The notes beneath the pieces are model-generated. The model did not search any database, had not been told where the DNA came from, and saw only the letters and a program-made list of their open reading frames with translations. This document shows, one piece after another, positions 24,134 through 35,036 of a stretch of 64,000 nt of DNA. The DNA is from Siphonodentalium dalli (taxonomy: Eukaryota > Mollusca > Scaphopoda > Gadilida > Siphonodentaliidae): positions 147,438,864 through 147,502,863 of the forward strand of contig CP136064.1 in assembly GCA_032622095.1 (NCBI GenBank), written 5' to 3'. The position numbers and the translations under genes are program-made. Every line of letters begins with the position of its first letter. Position 1 is the first letter of the stretch.

Positions 24134-24849
24134 TCCATTTTAATTAAAAACCAAAAAGCATAAAATAATTGTCTACTGTGTATACTGTTTTGTTATTTAT
24201 TATGTTAGTATCACATACCATATTATACGTTTATGCATTTACGGGACCACAAATTATTAACGACAGTTTCCTGTCTCGATCCATTTGTTGGCGGGTATAT
24301 GTGTTCGAAATCTTCTGGATTATACATGTGTTTCCGTGACCACGTTCGAACAACTTATCCCTAAATGTATGCATTTATTTTACAAAACCTTAGTCGTATT
24401 TGTTATGCTATTATGTTAGTTATACATTGATAAGTTGATTAAATCAATATACACCTATTTGAGACACGAATTCCTGCATAATTCCCAGGTAATCCGAATC
24501 CATCCAACAGTTGTGTCGTGCATATATATCACATGCACTGAACAAACCACATCCGAATAACCGGGACCGTGTCCAAAAGAAACCAAGAAGACCCCACTCC
24601 CCCCAACAAACACAGAGAGAGATATCATTTATTTTATACATAATCAAATACAATATAGTGGGAAAAATACAATAAACACCCGGCCAATAAGGCCTATATG
24701 TCACGCTTAATATCAATCAGTTTGCATACGTGTAAAACATATTTTGCGTATATCAATTCCTGCAAAATATAGTTAAAAGAAAATTAAACTTTCATTCTCA
24801 TTCATTGCATATATATTAACCACTAATATACATGTAATCAATAGCTTTT
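24134..24849. other. No gene seen
   Basis: AT-rich. The part next to 24850 is the expected 3' UTR side of the minus-strand LINE fragment that follows. Confidence 0.5.
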
Positions 24850-25975
24850 CTATTTATATAGATAATTCTTTCTTTTGCCCAAAGTGTCGGAGAGATACTC
24901 AGATAATTGTCGTGGATAAGATGTTATTTCTGCTAGTGCGTCATCAAATTTTCCTTCCGATACGAATCCAGAGATTATTTTGGGTACAGATTTTTAAAGT
25001 AATACCCTGAGGTCTGATAATGAGGGCAACGCAAGAGAAAGTGAGTTTCATCTTCAACCTCGTTAAAGTTGCATATGACTATGACGCAAATACGTTCTTG
25101 GAGTTTCTCATTCTAGAAACGTCCAGTTTCTACCCTTAAAGGGAGAATGACACATCGGAATTGTGCCAAAATGGAACGATGTGATTTGTGTAAAATCATA
25201 GCTACATATTTCTCAGTTGCATAAGTCATTTTAATTTTTTTGTATGTGCGTAATTTCGGGACATAGTTTAAATATTGTAGCCAGGTTTCTTCTTGTTCTC
25301 GTGAGAGTCCGTGTTGAAAAACATTCAAACAACATGTTTGTAGATATTCAAAATTCTGTGTCATGATTACATTAGCAAGTATTTTACCAAAGGATGCACT
25401 CCAACCATTTGAGTTTTCACAAGTCTATTGTCAGGTATAGTTTTATTAAATGATTCCCAAGTCTAGCCATGTTCACACAACGTCGCATTCTGCTTGTCTC
25501 AATACCAATTTCACCATCTATAGCCAAAAGCGGACAAACCCTATGTACACCTAAAAATACCTGAAAGCCCTGTGTTGAATCATATATATACAATGATATT
25601 TCTTATAGCCCCAAACCGCTGAAGCATAATCCAATATCGGACTTACACAGTTAAGAAAGAGTTTTTCATATGTCTTAAATCTATGTCTTTATACGTGTGG
25701 ATTTTTGATATTACTGCCCCAAAAGCTCTACCTGCCGACTTTGCCAGAGTATCTGCAGTAATGTTGAAATCTCCATTTTCATGAAAAATTATCCCAAGAT
25801 ACTTGTTTTTTGTTCAATTTGTATAACAATATTATTAAAAACAAATGTATAGGGTGTCAAATCTGCAGATTTACGTCTGAAATGAACGAGTTTAGTTTTA
25901 TCTATATTGATAGTCATGCGCCATTTGCAGCACCAATTTTCGACTGTCTTTAACATAACTTGCATATCAGTTTCA
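24850..25975 (-). mobile_element. LINE ORF2 fragment, RT thumb to C-terminus (clade 2), decayed
   Basis: Reading the minus strand from 25975 down: NWCCKWRMTINIDKTKLVHF, then (with frame changes) an NGDFNITADTLAKSAGRAFG block, VSPILDY and an AVWGYKK-like block, VNMARLGNHLI, WLECILW-like residues, a zinc-knuckle-like stretch (ETHFLLRCPHYQT) and the end LRKNYLYK-type (GKRKNYLYK) before TAG at 24850. These are standard late-RT and C-terminal blocks of a LINE. At least three frame changes or stops interrupt it. The clade differs from the 1-645 and 37065 copies by its C-terminus. Confidence 0.85.
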
Positions 25976-25987
25976 TTCTAGCTTACC

Positions 25988-26115
25988 AACCCCCCCCCCC
26001 CCGCAAACACGCACGCACGCATGCACCCTCACACACGAATGCACACACGCGCACGCACACAGACACGTACAACCCTACAAGCGCGAGGGCACACACACAC
26101 ACTCACAGACACACA
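25988..26115. repeat. Poly-C and CA/GC-rich simple repeat
   Basis: A run of 14 or so C followed by GCACGCACGC and CACACA-type repeats. It lies right at the 5' end of the LINE fragment. Confidence 0.9.
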
Positions 26116-26466
26116 TCCGGAGCACAGGACAAATTGTCCACACACTGGGTGATCGGCATCCATAAAACACGGGTCTATATATATTCTTGATAACGCACGG
26201 TGGTGTTTCTAAATTTAGTCAACATGTTTCCATCGCAACTGCTTGCAACAACTTCCCGGTGGGTTATATTCTAGAGAATATCCCAAGGTCAAAATTCACG
26301 AATTTGCCCACTTAATTTATCCATGAGCACTAATGCTTCCGTGTACACTAGACACGATGATCGGCCATGCGAAATAGTTTAATTACGAAATCGGAATCAG
26401 TTTATTGCCAAAGCTATGATTTAACACAGAGCATGCATGCAAAAATATATATACATATATATAAAA
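26116..26466. other. No gene seen
   Basis: Unique-looking AT-rich sequence up to the A at 26466 that forms the left target base of the Helitron-like array. Confidence 0.5.
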
Positions 26467-26869
26467 CTAGAAGGTGACCCGACTTCGTGCGGGCTTTGAC
26501 CTTGAATTGTCCATTTTAAAGGTCAAGGTCAAGTGGGATCACGATTTGACCAGTCCAAAACACTGCCCGGACAAAAGTACCAGACAAACGTGCCCGTCGA
26601 AATCCATCCGGTTTTACCCGATTTGACATTGAAATGATCATTTAGAAGGTCAAGGAAAGGTCAGGGTCACGATTTGACCCGTCCAAAATACTCAGTGGAC
26701 AAAAGAAACCCTACGTATCAAATTTCGTGGAAATCCCATCAAAATTCGCGATCTGACCTTGAATTGACCCCCACATACCAAGTTTCATCGAAATCGGCTC
26801 GGCCGTTTTCGAGTCCATCGATTACAGACACACACACAGACAGACAGATTTCTCAAAATATATAATAGA
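26467..26869 (-). mobile_element. Helitron-like element, family B (B1)
   Basis: 403 bp. In element sense it starts TCTATTATATATTTTGAGAA, has (TCTG)n, then GAAACTTGGTATGTGGG and TGACCTTGAA/TCAAGGTCA blocks. It ends with a GCCCG...CGGGT hairpin, CACCTT and CTAG. It is preceded on the plus strand by A (26466) and joined directly to B2. Confidence 0.85.
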
Positions 26870-27454
26870 CTAGAAGGTGACCCGACTTCGTCCGGGCTTT
26901 GACCTTGAATTGTTCATTTTGAAGGTCAAGTGGGGTCACGATTTGACCAGTCCAAAACACTCCCTGGACAAAAGTACCCGACAAACGTGCCCGTCGAAAT
27001 CCATCCGGTTTTACCCGATTTGACCTTGAATTGATGATTTTAAAGGTCAAGGTTTTACCCGTTCATAACACTCAGTGGACAAAAGTAACCATATGTATAA
27101 AATTTCGTCGAAATACCATCAAAATTGGCGATTTGACCTTGAATTGACCCGATTTCAAGGTCAAGGTCACGTCTCACGGGCAAATGAATATGCTTATGAG
27201 ACTCCCCATACGAAAGTACCCCTACATACCAAGTTTCATGGAAATCCCGTGATATTCGGGCGTTTGACCTTGAAATGGCAAGATTTCAAGGTCAAGGTCA
27301 CGTTGCACGGGCAAATCAATAGGCCTATGTCACCCCCGGCCGAAAATACCCCCACATACCAAGTTTCATCGAAATCGGGTCGGCCGTTTTCGAGTTCATC
27401 GATTACACACACACACACAAACACACAAACAGATCTTCCAAAATATATAATAGA
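26870..27454 (-). mobile_element. Helitron-like element, family B (B2)
   Basis: 585 bp, same ends as B1, with ~125-bp internal units and a CA/TG-type microsatellite at its 5' side. Joined without spacer to B1 on the left and A1 on the right. Confidence 0.87.
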
Positions 27455-27900
27455 CTAGCCGATGAGCCCGACGTTGTCCGGGCTAATCAAAAACCAAATT
27501 TCAAGTCGATAGCTCTACCCAGCCCGACGTTGTCCGGGCTAATCAAAAACCAAATTTCAAGTCGATAGCTCTACCCGTTTCCGAGATCTGGTCTGCGCAT
27601 GCGCGAAGTTGGCGTCGCACGGGCTCGGCGACCCGATAAAATTCGTATCCGGTGCAAGATACATTCACATACCAAATTTCAAGTCGATATCTCCACCGTT
27701 TCCGAGATCTCGTATGCGCATGCGCGAAGCGGGCACCACACGGGCTCGCCAATACGATAACGTCGACCGCCTGGTCAAACTACATGTACACACGCGTACC
27801 AAGTTTCGTCCCGATCGGTCGAGAATCGTAGATTTGTATCAATGACAAACAAACATACAGACAAAACAGACAGACAGAGGTCTTCAAAATATATAGGAGA
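27455..27900 (-). mobile_element. Helitron-like element, family A (A1), doubled 3' hairpin
   Basis: 446 bp. The 3' side has two copies of the AGCCCGACGTTGTCCGGGCT hairpin, about 56 bp apart, before the CTAG end. Two core units and (CTGT)n follow. In element sense the 5' end is TCTCCTATATATTTTGAAGA. Confidence 0.87.
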
Positions 27901-28591
27901 CTAGCCGATGAGCCCGACGTTGTCCGGGCTATTCAAAAACCAATTTTCAAGTCGATAGCTCTACCCAGCCCGACGTTGTCCGGGCTATTCAAAAACCAAA
28001 TTTCAAGTAGATAGCTCTACCCGTTTCCGAGATCTGGTCTGCGCATGCGCGAAGCTGGCGTCGCACGGGCTCGGCGACCCGATAAAATTATATCCGGGGC
28101 AAGAAACATTCACATACCAAATTTCAAGTCGATAGCTCCACCCGTTTCCAAGATCTCGTCTGCGCATGCGCGAAGCTGGCGTCGCACGGGCTCGGCGACC
28201 CGATAAAATTCGTATCCGGGGCAAGATACATTCACATACCAAATTTCAAGTCGGTAGCTCCACCCGTTTCTGAGATCTCGTCTGCGCATGCGCGAAGCTG
28301 GCGTCGCACGGGCTCGGCGACCCGATAAAATTCGTATTCGGGGCAAGATACATTCACATACCAAATTTCAAGTCGATAGCTCTACCCGTTTCCGATATCT
28401 CGTCTGCGCATGCGCGAAGCGGGCGCCGTACGGGCTTGCCAATACGACAACGTCGACCGCCTGGTCAAACTACAAACATGTACCAAGTTTCGTCCCGATC
28501 GGCCGAGAATCGTAGATTTGTATAAATGACATACAGACAGACATACAGACAGGCAGACAGACAAACAGAGGTCTTCAAAATATATATGAGA
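27901..28591 (-). mobile_element. Helitron-like element, family A (A2), doubled 3' hairpin
   Basis: 691 bp with about five core units, the same doubled hairpin as A1 and a (CTGT)n tract. Its right end (...TATATGAGA) is followed by T at 28592, so the B1-B2-A1-A2 array sits between A and T. Confidence 0.88.
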
Positions 28592-28723
28592 TAATCCCCA
28601 TGCTGGTTGTTAATACAGATATGGACACATACATGGGGGTTAATTGAAATATGGTTACATGAAGATCAATTAAATATGGCAACATTAAAGATAAAATTAA
28701 AGAATATAAAATGTGGTCACATT
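28592..28723. other. Spacer between array and dispersed repeat
   Basis: No recognised feature. Confidence 0.5.
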
Positions 28724-29302
28724 ATGAGTCATTTTCACGTATATGATATGGGAATATGTTTGTTTCTCATCGTAAAACAGACAACGAACAACGCATGTGT
28801 ATGTCCACATGAAGCAGGAGTATTTATCCACCCGCTGTCAATCAGTTTTCCCAGATCAAACCATTTAATATTTTTTGGCGAATTTTTTCAATTGTGTTTT
28901 TGCTTTTGCTCACTCAAATTTTCGAGAACATCCACCCACTAGTATAGTTCCTGGAATTCCACGCTGCCAAAACAAATGCCGGTATATAGTTGAATATGTC
29001 AATGAAGCATAGGATTGAACAGAATTTAAAAAATCAGTGTCCTCAATATCAGCGCGATATGGATGGACCACTGTCAGAAAGATGCTAACGCCGCAGACGA
29101 AGATGTCACCAAACGCCGAGCATCTGTGCAGTAAATATGCGTATCACTTAAGGATTTTTGATGAGTTTTCGAGTGTTTATATGACAATATGTGTATCTGA
29201 GACTGATCAATTGGACTGCGAATGTCATCTGAAATATGAATCCATAACATATTCGAAATAGTGTGTGCATATCTATTGTGAATATATTTCAATTGAAATT
29301 AA
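28724..29302 (+). repeat. Dispersed ~580-bp repeat, copy 1
   Basis: Closely similar over its length to the reverse complement of 42564-43147. Landmarks include TTTCACGTATATGATATGG at one end, TGTCCACATGAAGCA in the middle and TTTCAATTGAAATTAATT at the other end. Open frames in the two copies do not stay in step, so it looks non-coding. Family not recognised. Confidence 0.75.
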
Positions 29303-29348
29303 TTAGTTTAAACAGTATTTATTCCATGCAATTTCATTATATATACAA

Positions 29349-30084
29349 CTAGAAGGTTACCCGACTTCGTCCGGGCTTTTACCTTGAATTGTCCATTTTG
29401 AAGGCCAAGGTCAGGATTTGACCCGTCCAAAACACTGCCCGATCAAAAGTACCCGACAAAAGTACTCGTCGAAATCCATCCGGTTTTACCCGATTTGACC
29501 TTGAATTGGTCATTTTGAAGGTCAAGCTCAGTTCGGGATCACGATTTGACCCGTCCAAAATACTCAGCGGACAAAGGTAACCCTATGTATCAAATTTCGT
29601 GGAAATCCCATCAAAATTCGCGATTTGACCTAGAATTGACCCGATTTCAAGGTCAAGGTCTCGTTGCACGGGCAAATGAATAGGCTTATGAGACTCCCCA
29701 TACGAAAGTATCCCTAGACACTAATTTTCATCGAAATCCCGTGATATTCGGGCGTTTGACCTTGAAGTGACCCGATTTCAAGGTCAATGTCACGTGGCAA
29801 ATTAATAGGCCTATGCCACTCCCCGACCGAATGTGCCCACACATACCAAGTTTCATCGAAATCCCGTGATATTCTGGCGTTTGACCTTGAAATTACCCGA
29901 TTTCAAGGTCAATGTCACGTCGCACGGGCAAATTAATAGGCCCATGTCACTCCCCGGCCGAAAATACCCCCACATACCAAGTTTCATCGAAATCGGGTCA
30001 GCCGTTTTCGAGTCCATCGATTACAGACAGACATACACACACACAGACAGACAGACAGACAGATCTTCCAAAATATATAATAGA
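29349..30084 (-). mobile_element. Helitron-like element, family B (B3)
   Basis: 736 bp with family B ends. It is preceded by A (29348) and is the first member of an eight-element array that runs without spacers to 36148. Several ~125-bp units carry TTGACCTTGAAAT-type inverted pairs. Confidence 0.88.
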
Positions 30085-30935
30085 CTAGAAGGTGACCCGA
30101 CTTCGTCCGGGCTTTGACCTTGAATTGTCAATTTTGAAGGTCAAGGTCAGGTGGGGTCACGATTTGACCCGTCCAAAACACTACCCAGACAAAAGTACCC
30201 GACAAAAGTACCCGTCGAAATCCATCCGGTTTTACCCGATTTGACCTTGAATTGATGATTTTGAAGGTCATGGTCAGGTCGGGTCCCGATTTGTCCCGTC
30301 CAAAACATTCAGTGGACAAAAGTAACCCTATGTAACAAATTTCGTGGAAATCCCATCAAAATTCGCGATTTGACCTTGCATTGACCAGATTTCAAGGTCA
30401 AGGTCACGTCGCACGGGCAATTGAATATGCTTATGAGACTCCCCATACAAAAGTATCCCTAGACACTAATTTTCATCGAAATCCCGTGATATTCGTGCGT
30501 TTGACCTTGAAATGAACCGATTTCAAGGTCACGTCGCACGGGCAAATTAATAGGCCTATGCCACTCCCCGGCCGAAGGTAACCCACATACCAAGTGTCAT
30601 CGACATACCGTGATATTCGGGCGTTTGACCTTGAAATGACCCGATTTCAAGGTCAAGGTCACGTCGCACGGGCAAATTAATAGGCATATGCCACTCCCCG
30701 GCCGAAGGTAACACCACATACCAAGTTTCATCGAAATACCGTGATATTCGGGCGTTTGACCTTGACATTACCCGATTTCAAGGTCAAGGTCACGTCACAC
30801 GAACGAATTAATATGCCTATGTCACTCCCCGGCCGAAAATAACCCCACATACCAAGTTTCATCAAAATCGGGCCGGCCGTTTTCGAGTTCATCGATTACA
30901 CACAAACAAACAGATGTTCCAAAATATATAATAGA
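30085..30935 (-). mobile_element. Helitron-like element, family B (B4)
   Basis: 851 bp, the longest family B copy, with units about 125 bp apart (CATACCAAG phrases near 30591 and 30716). A clear 13-bp hairpin, TTGACCTTGAAAT/ATTTCAAGGTCAA, lies at 30625-30656. Confidence 0.88.
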
Positions 30936-31799
30936 CTAGCAGGTTAGCCCGCCACTGGCGGCGTTGGTCAGAAACATGACATTTTTTTGGCTTTTCAACG
31001 ATAGCTCCACCCGTTTCCGAGATCTGGTCTGCGCATGCCCGAAGTTGGCGTCGCACGGGCTCGGCGACCCGTTAAAATTCGTATCCGGGGCAAGATACAT
31101 TCACATACCAAATTTCAAGTCGATAGCTCCACCCGTTTCCGAGATCTCGTCTGCGCATGCGCTGCACGGGCGTCTCACGGGCTCGTCAATACGACAACGA
31201 CGACCACCTGGTCAAACTACACTCACGTACTAAGTTTCGTCCCGATCGGTCGAGGTGTTGGTATCTGATGCAAAAGACGAAATTGTGAGTGTTGGTTTGT
31301 AACCGAGATATATATCCACACTAACTACCCCCCCCTAAGCCCTGACCTAAGTGTCATACATACTATAACAATGATGTTGTAAGAGTACTATGGCATCCAA
31401 TAAATCTCCCCGCATAGCAAACCACTCAAAAGTATTGTTCCCGTATATCTCTCTGCAGATCTCCCCGCATAGCAAACCACTCAAAAGTATTGTTCCCGTA
31501 TATCTCTCTGCAGAAGCTAATAACGTTGAATGGTAAACAGACGCTCTTTATAGCGATGCGTCAAAAACAAACGCTCATTAAATTATCACTTGATTAACCA
31601 CCGCAGTGCCGTTTTTTGTGACTGAGATTGGAGAACGGGTGCTCTGAGCTTCTCCAAAACGCGACCACGCCGGTGTCAGTGGGATTTTACACTTATATGT
31701 ACGAAATTTGAGCTCAATCTGTACACGCGATTCTATGAAGTACCCACACATATACACACATACATATATATATACGGAAGTCTCAAATTATATAGTAGA
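30936..31799 (-). mobile_element. Helitron-like element, chimera of families C and A (C1)
   Basis: The left (3') terminus is family C (CTAGCAGGTTAGCCCGCC and about 60 bp more). From about 31001 to 31252 it is family A core, and from about 31600 to 31799 it is family C 5' region ending ...TTATATAGTAGA. A 54-bp tandem duplication (ATCTCCCCGCATAGCAAACC units, about 31405-31514) lies between. Confidence 0.8.
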
Positions 31800-33604
31800 C
31801 TAGCAGGTTAGCCCGCCACTGGCGGCGTTCGTCAGAAACATGACATTATTTTTCGCTTTTCAATGAGTTAATCGTGCCTTTTTAAGAGAAATTATTGTAC
31901 CCTCCCTAAAAAAGGTATGATTTAAGATACATCGGGCGGAAAAAACTGACCCGATGATGTCGCTGTTGTTGGCATTCAGGGCTTCGGGTCGTTGTTGTTG
32001 GCATCACGGCTCGGGGCTACCCGAAAAATCTCACATTGCGCCGTATAGGGAAAATAGGATTGCGTGTATTTAGTAATTTTAACTAATTATTTTCTCGCCA
32101 ACAATGTCGTTGTTGTTGATATTTACGGCTTGTGTGCTATTTTCTCGCCAACAATGTCGTTGGCGTTCACGGTTTTGGGCAGTGGAAGTCCCGTCAGATT
32201 CGGGACGTATCGCAGTGCCTTGGATTCACTTAAAAAACTGACCCGATGATGTCGTTGTTGTTGGCATTCAGGGCTTCGGGTCGTTGTTGTTGGCATCACG
32301 GCTCCCCGAAAAATCTCACATTGCCGAAAAGGGAAAATAGGATTGCGTGTATTTAGTAATTTTAACTAATTATTTTCTCGCCAACAATGTCGTTGTTGTC
32401 GATATTTACGGCTTGGGGGCTATTTTCTCACCAACAATGTCGTTGGCGTTCACGGTTTGGGGCAGTGGAAGTCCCGTCAGATTCGGGACGTATAGCAGTG
32501 CCTGGGATTCACTTAAATTTCAGCAGCCATATAGCTGCGTCAGTTAGCAGGAATTGTGGTGTGTAAGTTTATACTTTAAAATCTGAATGTTTCGGAAATA
32601 GACTAAGATTTTCAGCCGTAACAAAAAATGTATACATCAGAAAATGTAAATTCTATATTTTGCGAGGTATTAGCAAGTTTTGGCTCAACGGGTTTAGCAG
32701 TTTGAAGTGAATATGGATGTAAAAGTATACATATACAGATATAAAAAAATGTAGATATTTTCTCGCCAACAATGTCGTTGTTGTTGATATTTACGGCTTG
32801 GGTGCTATTTTCTCGCCAACAATGTCGTTGGCGTTCACGGTTTTGGGCAGTGGAAGTCCCGTCAGATTCGGGACGTATCGCAGTGCCTTGGATTCACTTA
32901 AAAAACTGACCCGATGATGTCGTTGTTGTTGGCATTCAGGGCTTCGGTCGTTGTTGTTGGCATCACGGCTCCCCGAAAAATCTCACATTGCCGAAAACGT
33001 GTATTTAGTAATTTTAATTAATTATTTTCTCGCCAACAATGTCGTTGTTGTCGATATTTACGGCTTGGGGGCTATTTTCTCGCCAACAATGTCGTTGGCG
33101 TTCACGGTTTGGGGCACTGGAAGTCCCGTCAGATTCGGGACGTATCGCAGTGCCTGGGATTCACTTAAATTTCAGCAGCCATATAGCTGCGTCAGTTAGC
33201 AGGAATTGTGGTGTGTAAGTTTAGACTTTAAAATCTGAATGTTTCGGAAATAGACTAAGATTTTCAGCCGTAAAAAAAATGTATACATCAGAAAATGTAA
33301 ATTCTATATTTTGAGAGGTATTAGCAAGTTTTGGCTCAACGGGTTTAGCAGTTTGAAGAGAATATGGATATAAATATATACAGATATAAAACAAAGTAGA
33401 GTTACTCCTCTTGGGTCGCGAGCGAATATCAATTAAACCCGAAGTGCCGATTGCGGTGATTTTGATGATTGGGAAGGGAGAGACGGTGCTCCGAGCTTAT
33501 CCAAAAAGCGACCAGTGCGATGTCGGTGTGATTTTATACGTACATACGAATTTTGAGCTCAATCTGTACACGCGTTTTCGATTCTATGAAGTACCCACCC
33601 ATAT

Positions 33605-33658
<54 letters not shown>

Positions 33659-33682
33659 GGAAGTCTCAAATTATATAGTAGA
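31800..33682 (-). mobile_element. Helitron-like element, family C (C2), internally expanded
   Basis: 1883 bp. Ends: 3' hairpin GCCCGCCACTGGCGGC next to CTAGCAGGTTA; 5' ...CGGAAGTCTCAAATTATATA then GTAGA, with a (TA)n tract at 33616-33657. The body is a tandem expansion: the phrase TTCTCGCCAACAATGTCGTT recurs eight times in four pairs, and a block with TTTCAGCAGCCATATAGCTG occurs at about 32517 and 33168. Short open frames repeat with the units and are not considered genes. Confidence 0.83.
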
Positions 33683-34054
33683 CTAGCCGATGAGCCCGAC
33701 GTTGTCCGGGCTAATCAAAAACAAAATTTCAAGTCGATAGCTCTACCCGTTTCCGAGATCTCGTCTGCGCATGCGCGAAGCTGGCGTCGCACGGGCTCGG
33801 CGACCCGATAAAATTCGTATCCGGGGCAAGATACATTCACATAGCAAATATCAAGTCGATAGCTCCACCCGTTTCCGAGATCTCGTCTGCGCATGCGCGA
33901 AGCGGGCGTCGCACGGGCTCGCCAATACGACAACTACGACCGCCTGGTCAAACTACACACACGTACCAAGTTTCGTCCCGATCGGTCGAGAATCGTAGAT
34001 TTGTATAAATGACATGCATACATACAGACAGAGGTCTTCAAAATATATATGAGA
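33683..34054 (-). mobile_element. Helitron-like element, family A (A3)
   Basis: 372 bp, two core units, single 3' hairpin, short ACAG tract. Joined directly to C2 and A4. Confidence 0.88.
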
Positions 34055-34450
34055 CTAGCCGATGAGCCCGACGTTGTCCGGGCTATTCAAAAACCAAATT
34101 TCAAGTCGATAGCTCCTCCCGTTTCCGAGATCTGGTCTGCGCATGCGCGAGGCTGGCGCCGCACGGGCTCGGCGACCCGATAAAATTCGTATCCGGGGCA
34201 AGATACATTCACATACCAAATTTCAAGTCGATAGCTCCACCCGTTTCCGAGATCTCGTCTGCGCATGCGCGAAGCGAGCACCACACGGGCTCGCCAATAC
34301 GATAACGACGACCACCTGGTCAAACTACACACACGTACCAAGTTTCGCCCCGATCGGTCGAGAATCGTAGATTTGTATAAATGACAGACAAACAAACATA
34401 CAGACAAACAAACAGACAAACAAACAGAGGTCTTCAAAATATATAAGAGA
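34055..34450 (-). mobile_element. Helitron-like element, family A (A4)
   Basis: 396 bp, two core units, longer ACAA/ACAG tract at its 5' side. Joined directly to A3 and B5. Confidence 0.88.
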
Positions 34451-35036
34451 CTAGAAGGTGATCCGACTTCGGGCTTTGACCTTCAATTGTCCATTTTGAA
34501 GGTCAGGTGGGGTCACGATTTGACCCGTCCAAAACACTGCCCGAACAAAAGTGCCCGACAAAAGTACCCATCGAAATCCATCCGGTTTTACCCGATTTGA
34601 CCTTGAATTGGTCATTTTGAAGGTCAAGGTCAGTTCGGGGTCACGATTTGACCCGTCCAAAACACCCAGTGGACAAAAGTAACCCTATGTATAAAATTTC
34701 GTCGAAATACCATCAGAATTGGCGATTTGACCTTTAATTGACCCGATTTCAAGGTCAAGGTCACGTCGCACGGGCAAATGAAAATGCGTATGAGACCCCC
34801 CATACGAAAGTACCCCCACATACCAAGTTTCATCGAAATCCCGTGATATTCGGGCGTTTGACCTTGAAATTATCCGATTGCAAGGTCAAGGTCACGTCGC
34901 ACGGGCAAATTAATAGGCCTATGTCACCCCCGGCCGAAAATACCCCCACATACCAAGTTTCATCAAAATCGGGTCGGCCGTTTTCGAGTTCATCGATTAC
35001 ACACAAACAAACAGATCTTCCAAAATATATAATAGA
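34451..35036 (-). mobile_element. Helitron-like element, family B (B5)
   Basis: 586 bp. The 3' hairpin region is shortened (CGACTTCGGGCTTT), so the terminal stem is damaged. The 5' end is intact (...CCAAAATATATAATAGA). Confidence 0.86.

Noticed and set aside
23125-24138. Long open frames on both strands (up to 223 codons) at 23.1-24.1 kb
   Set aside because: They are translations of the ~142-bp GC-rich units in several frames on both strands at once, which is an effect of composition and repetition, not a gene.
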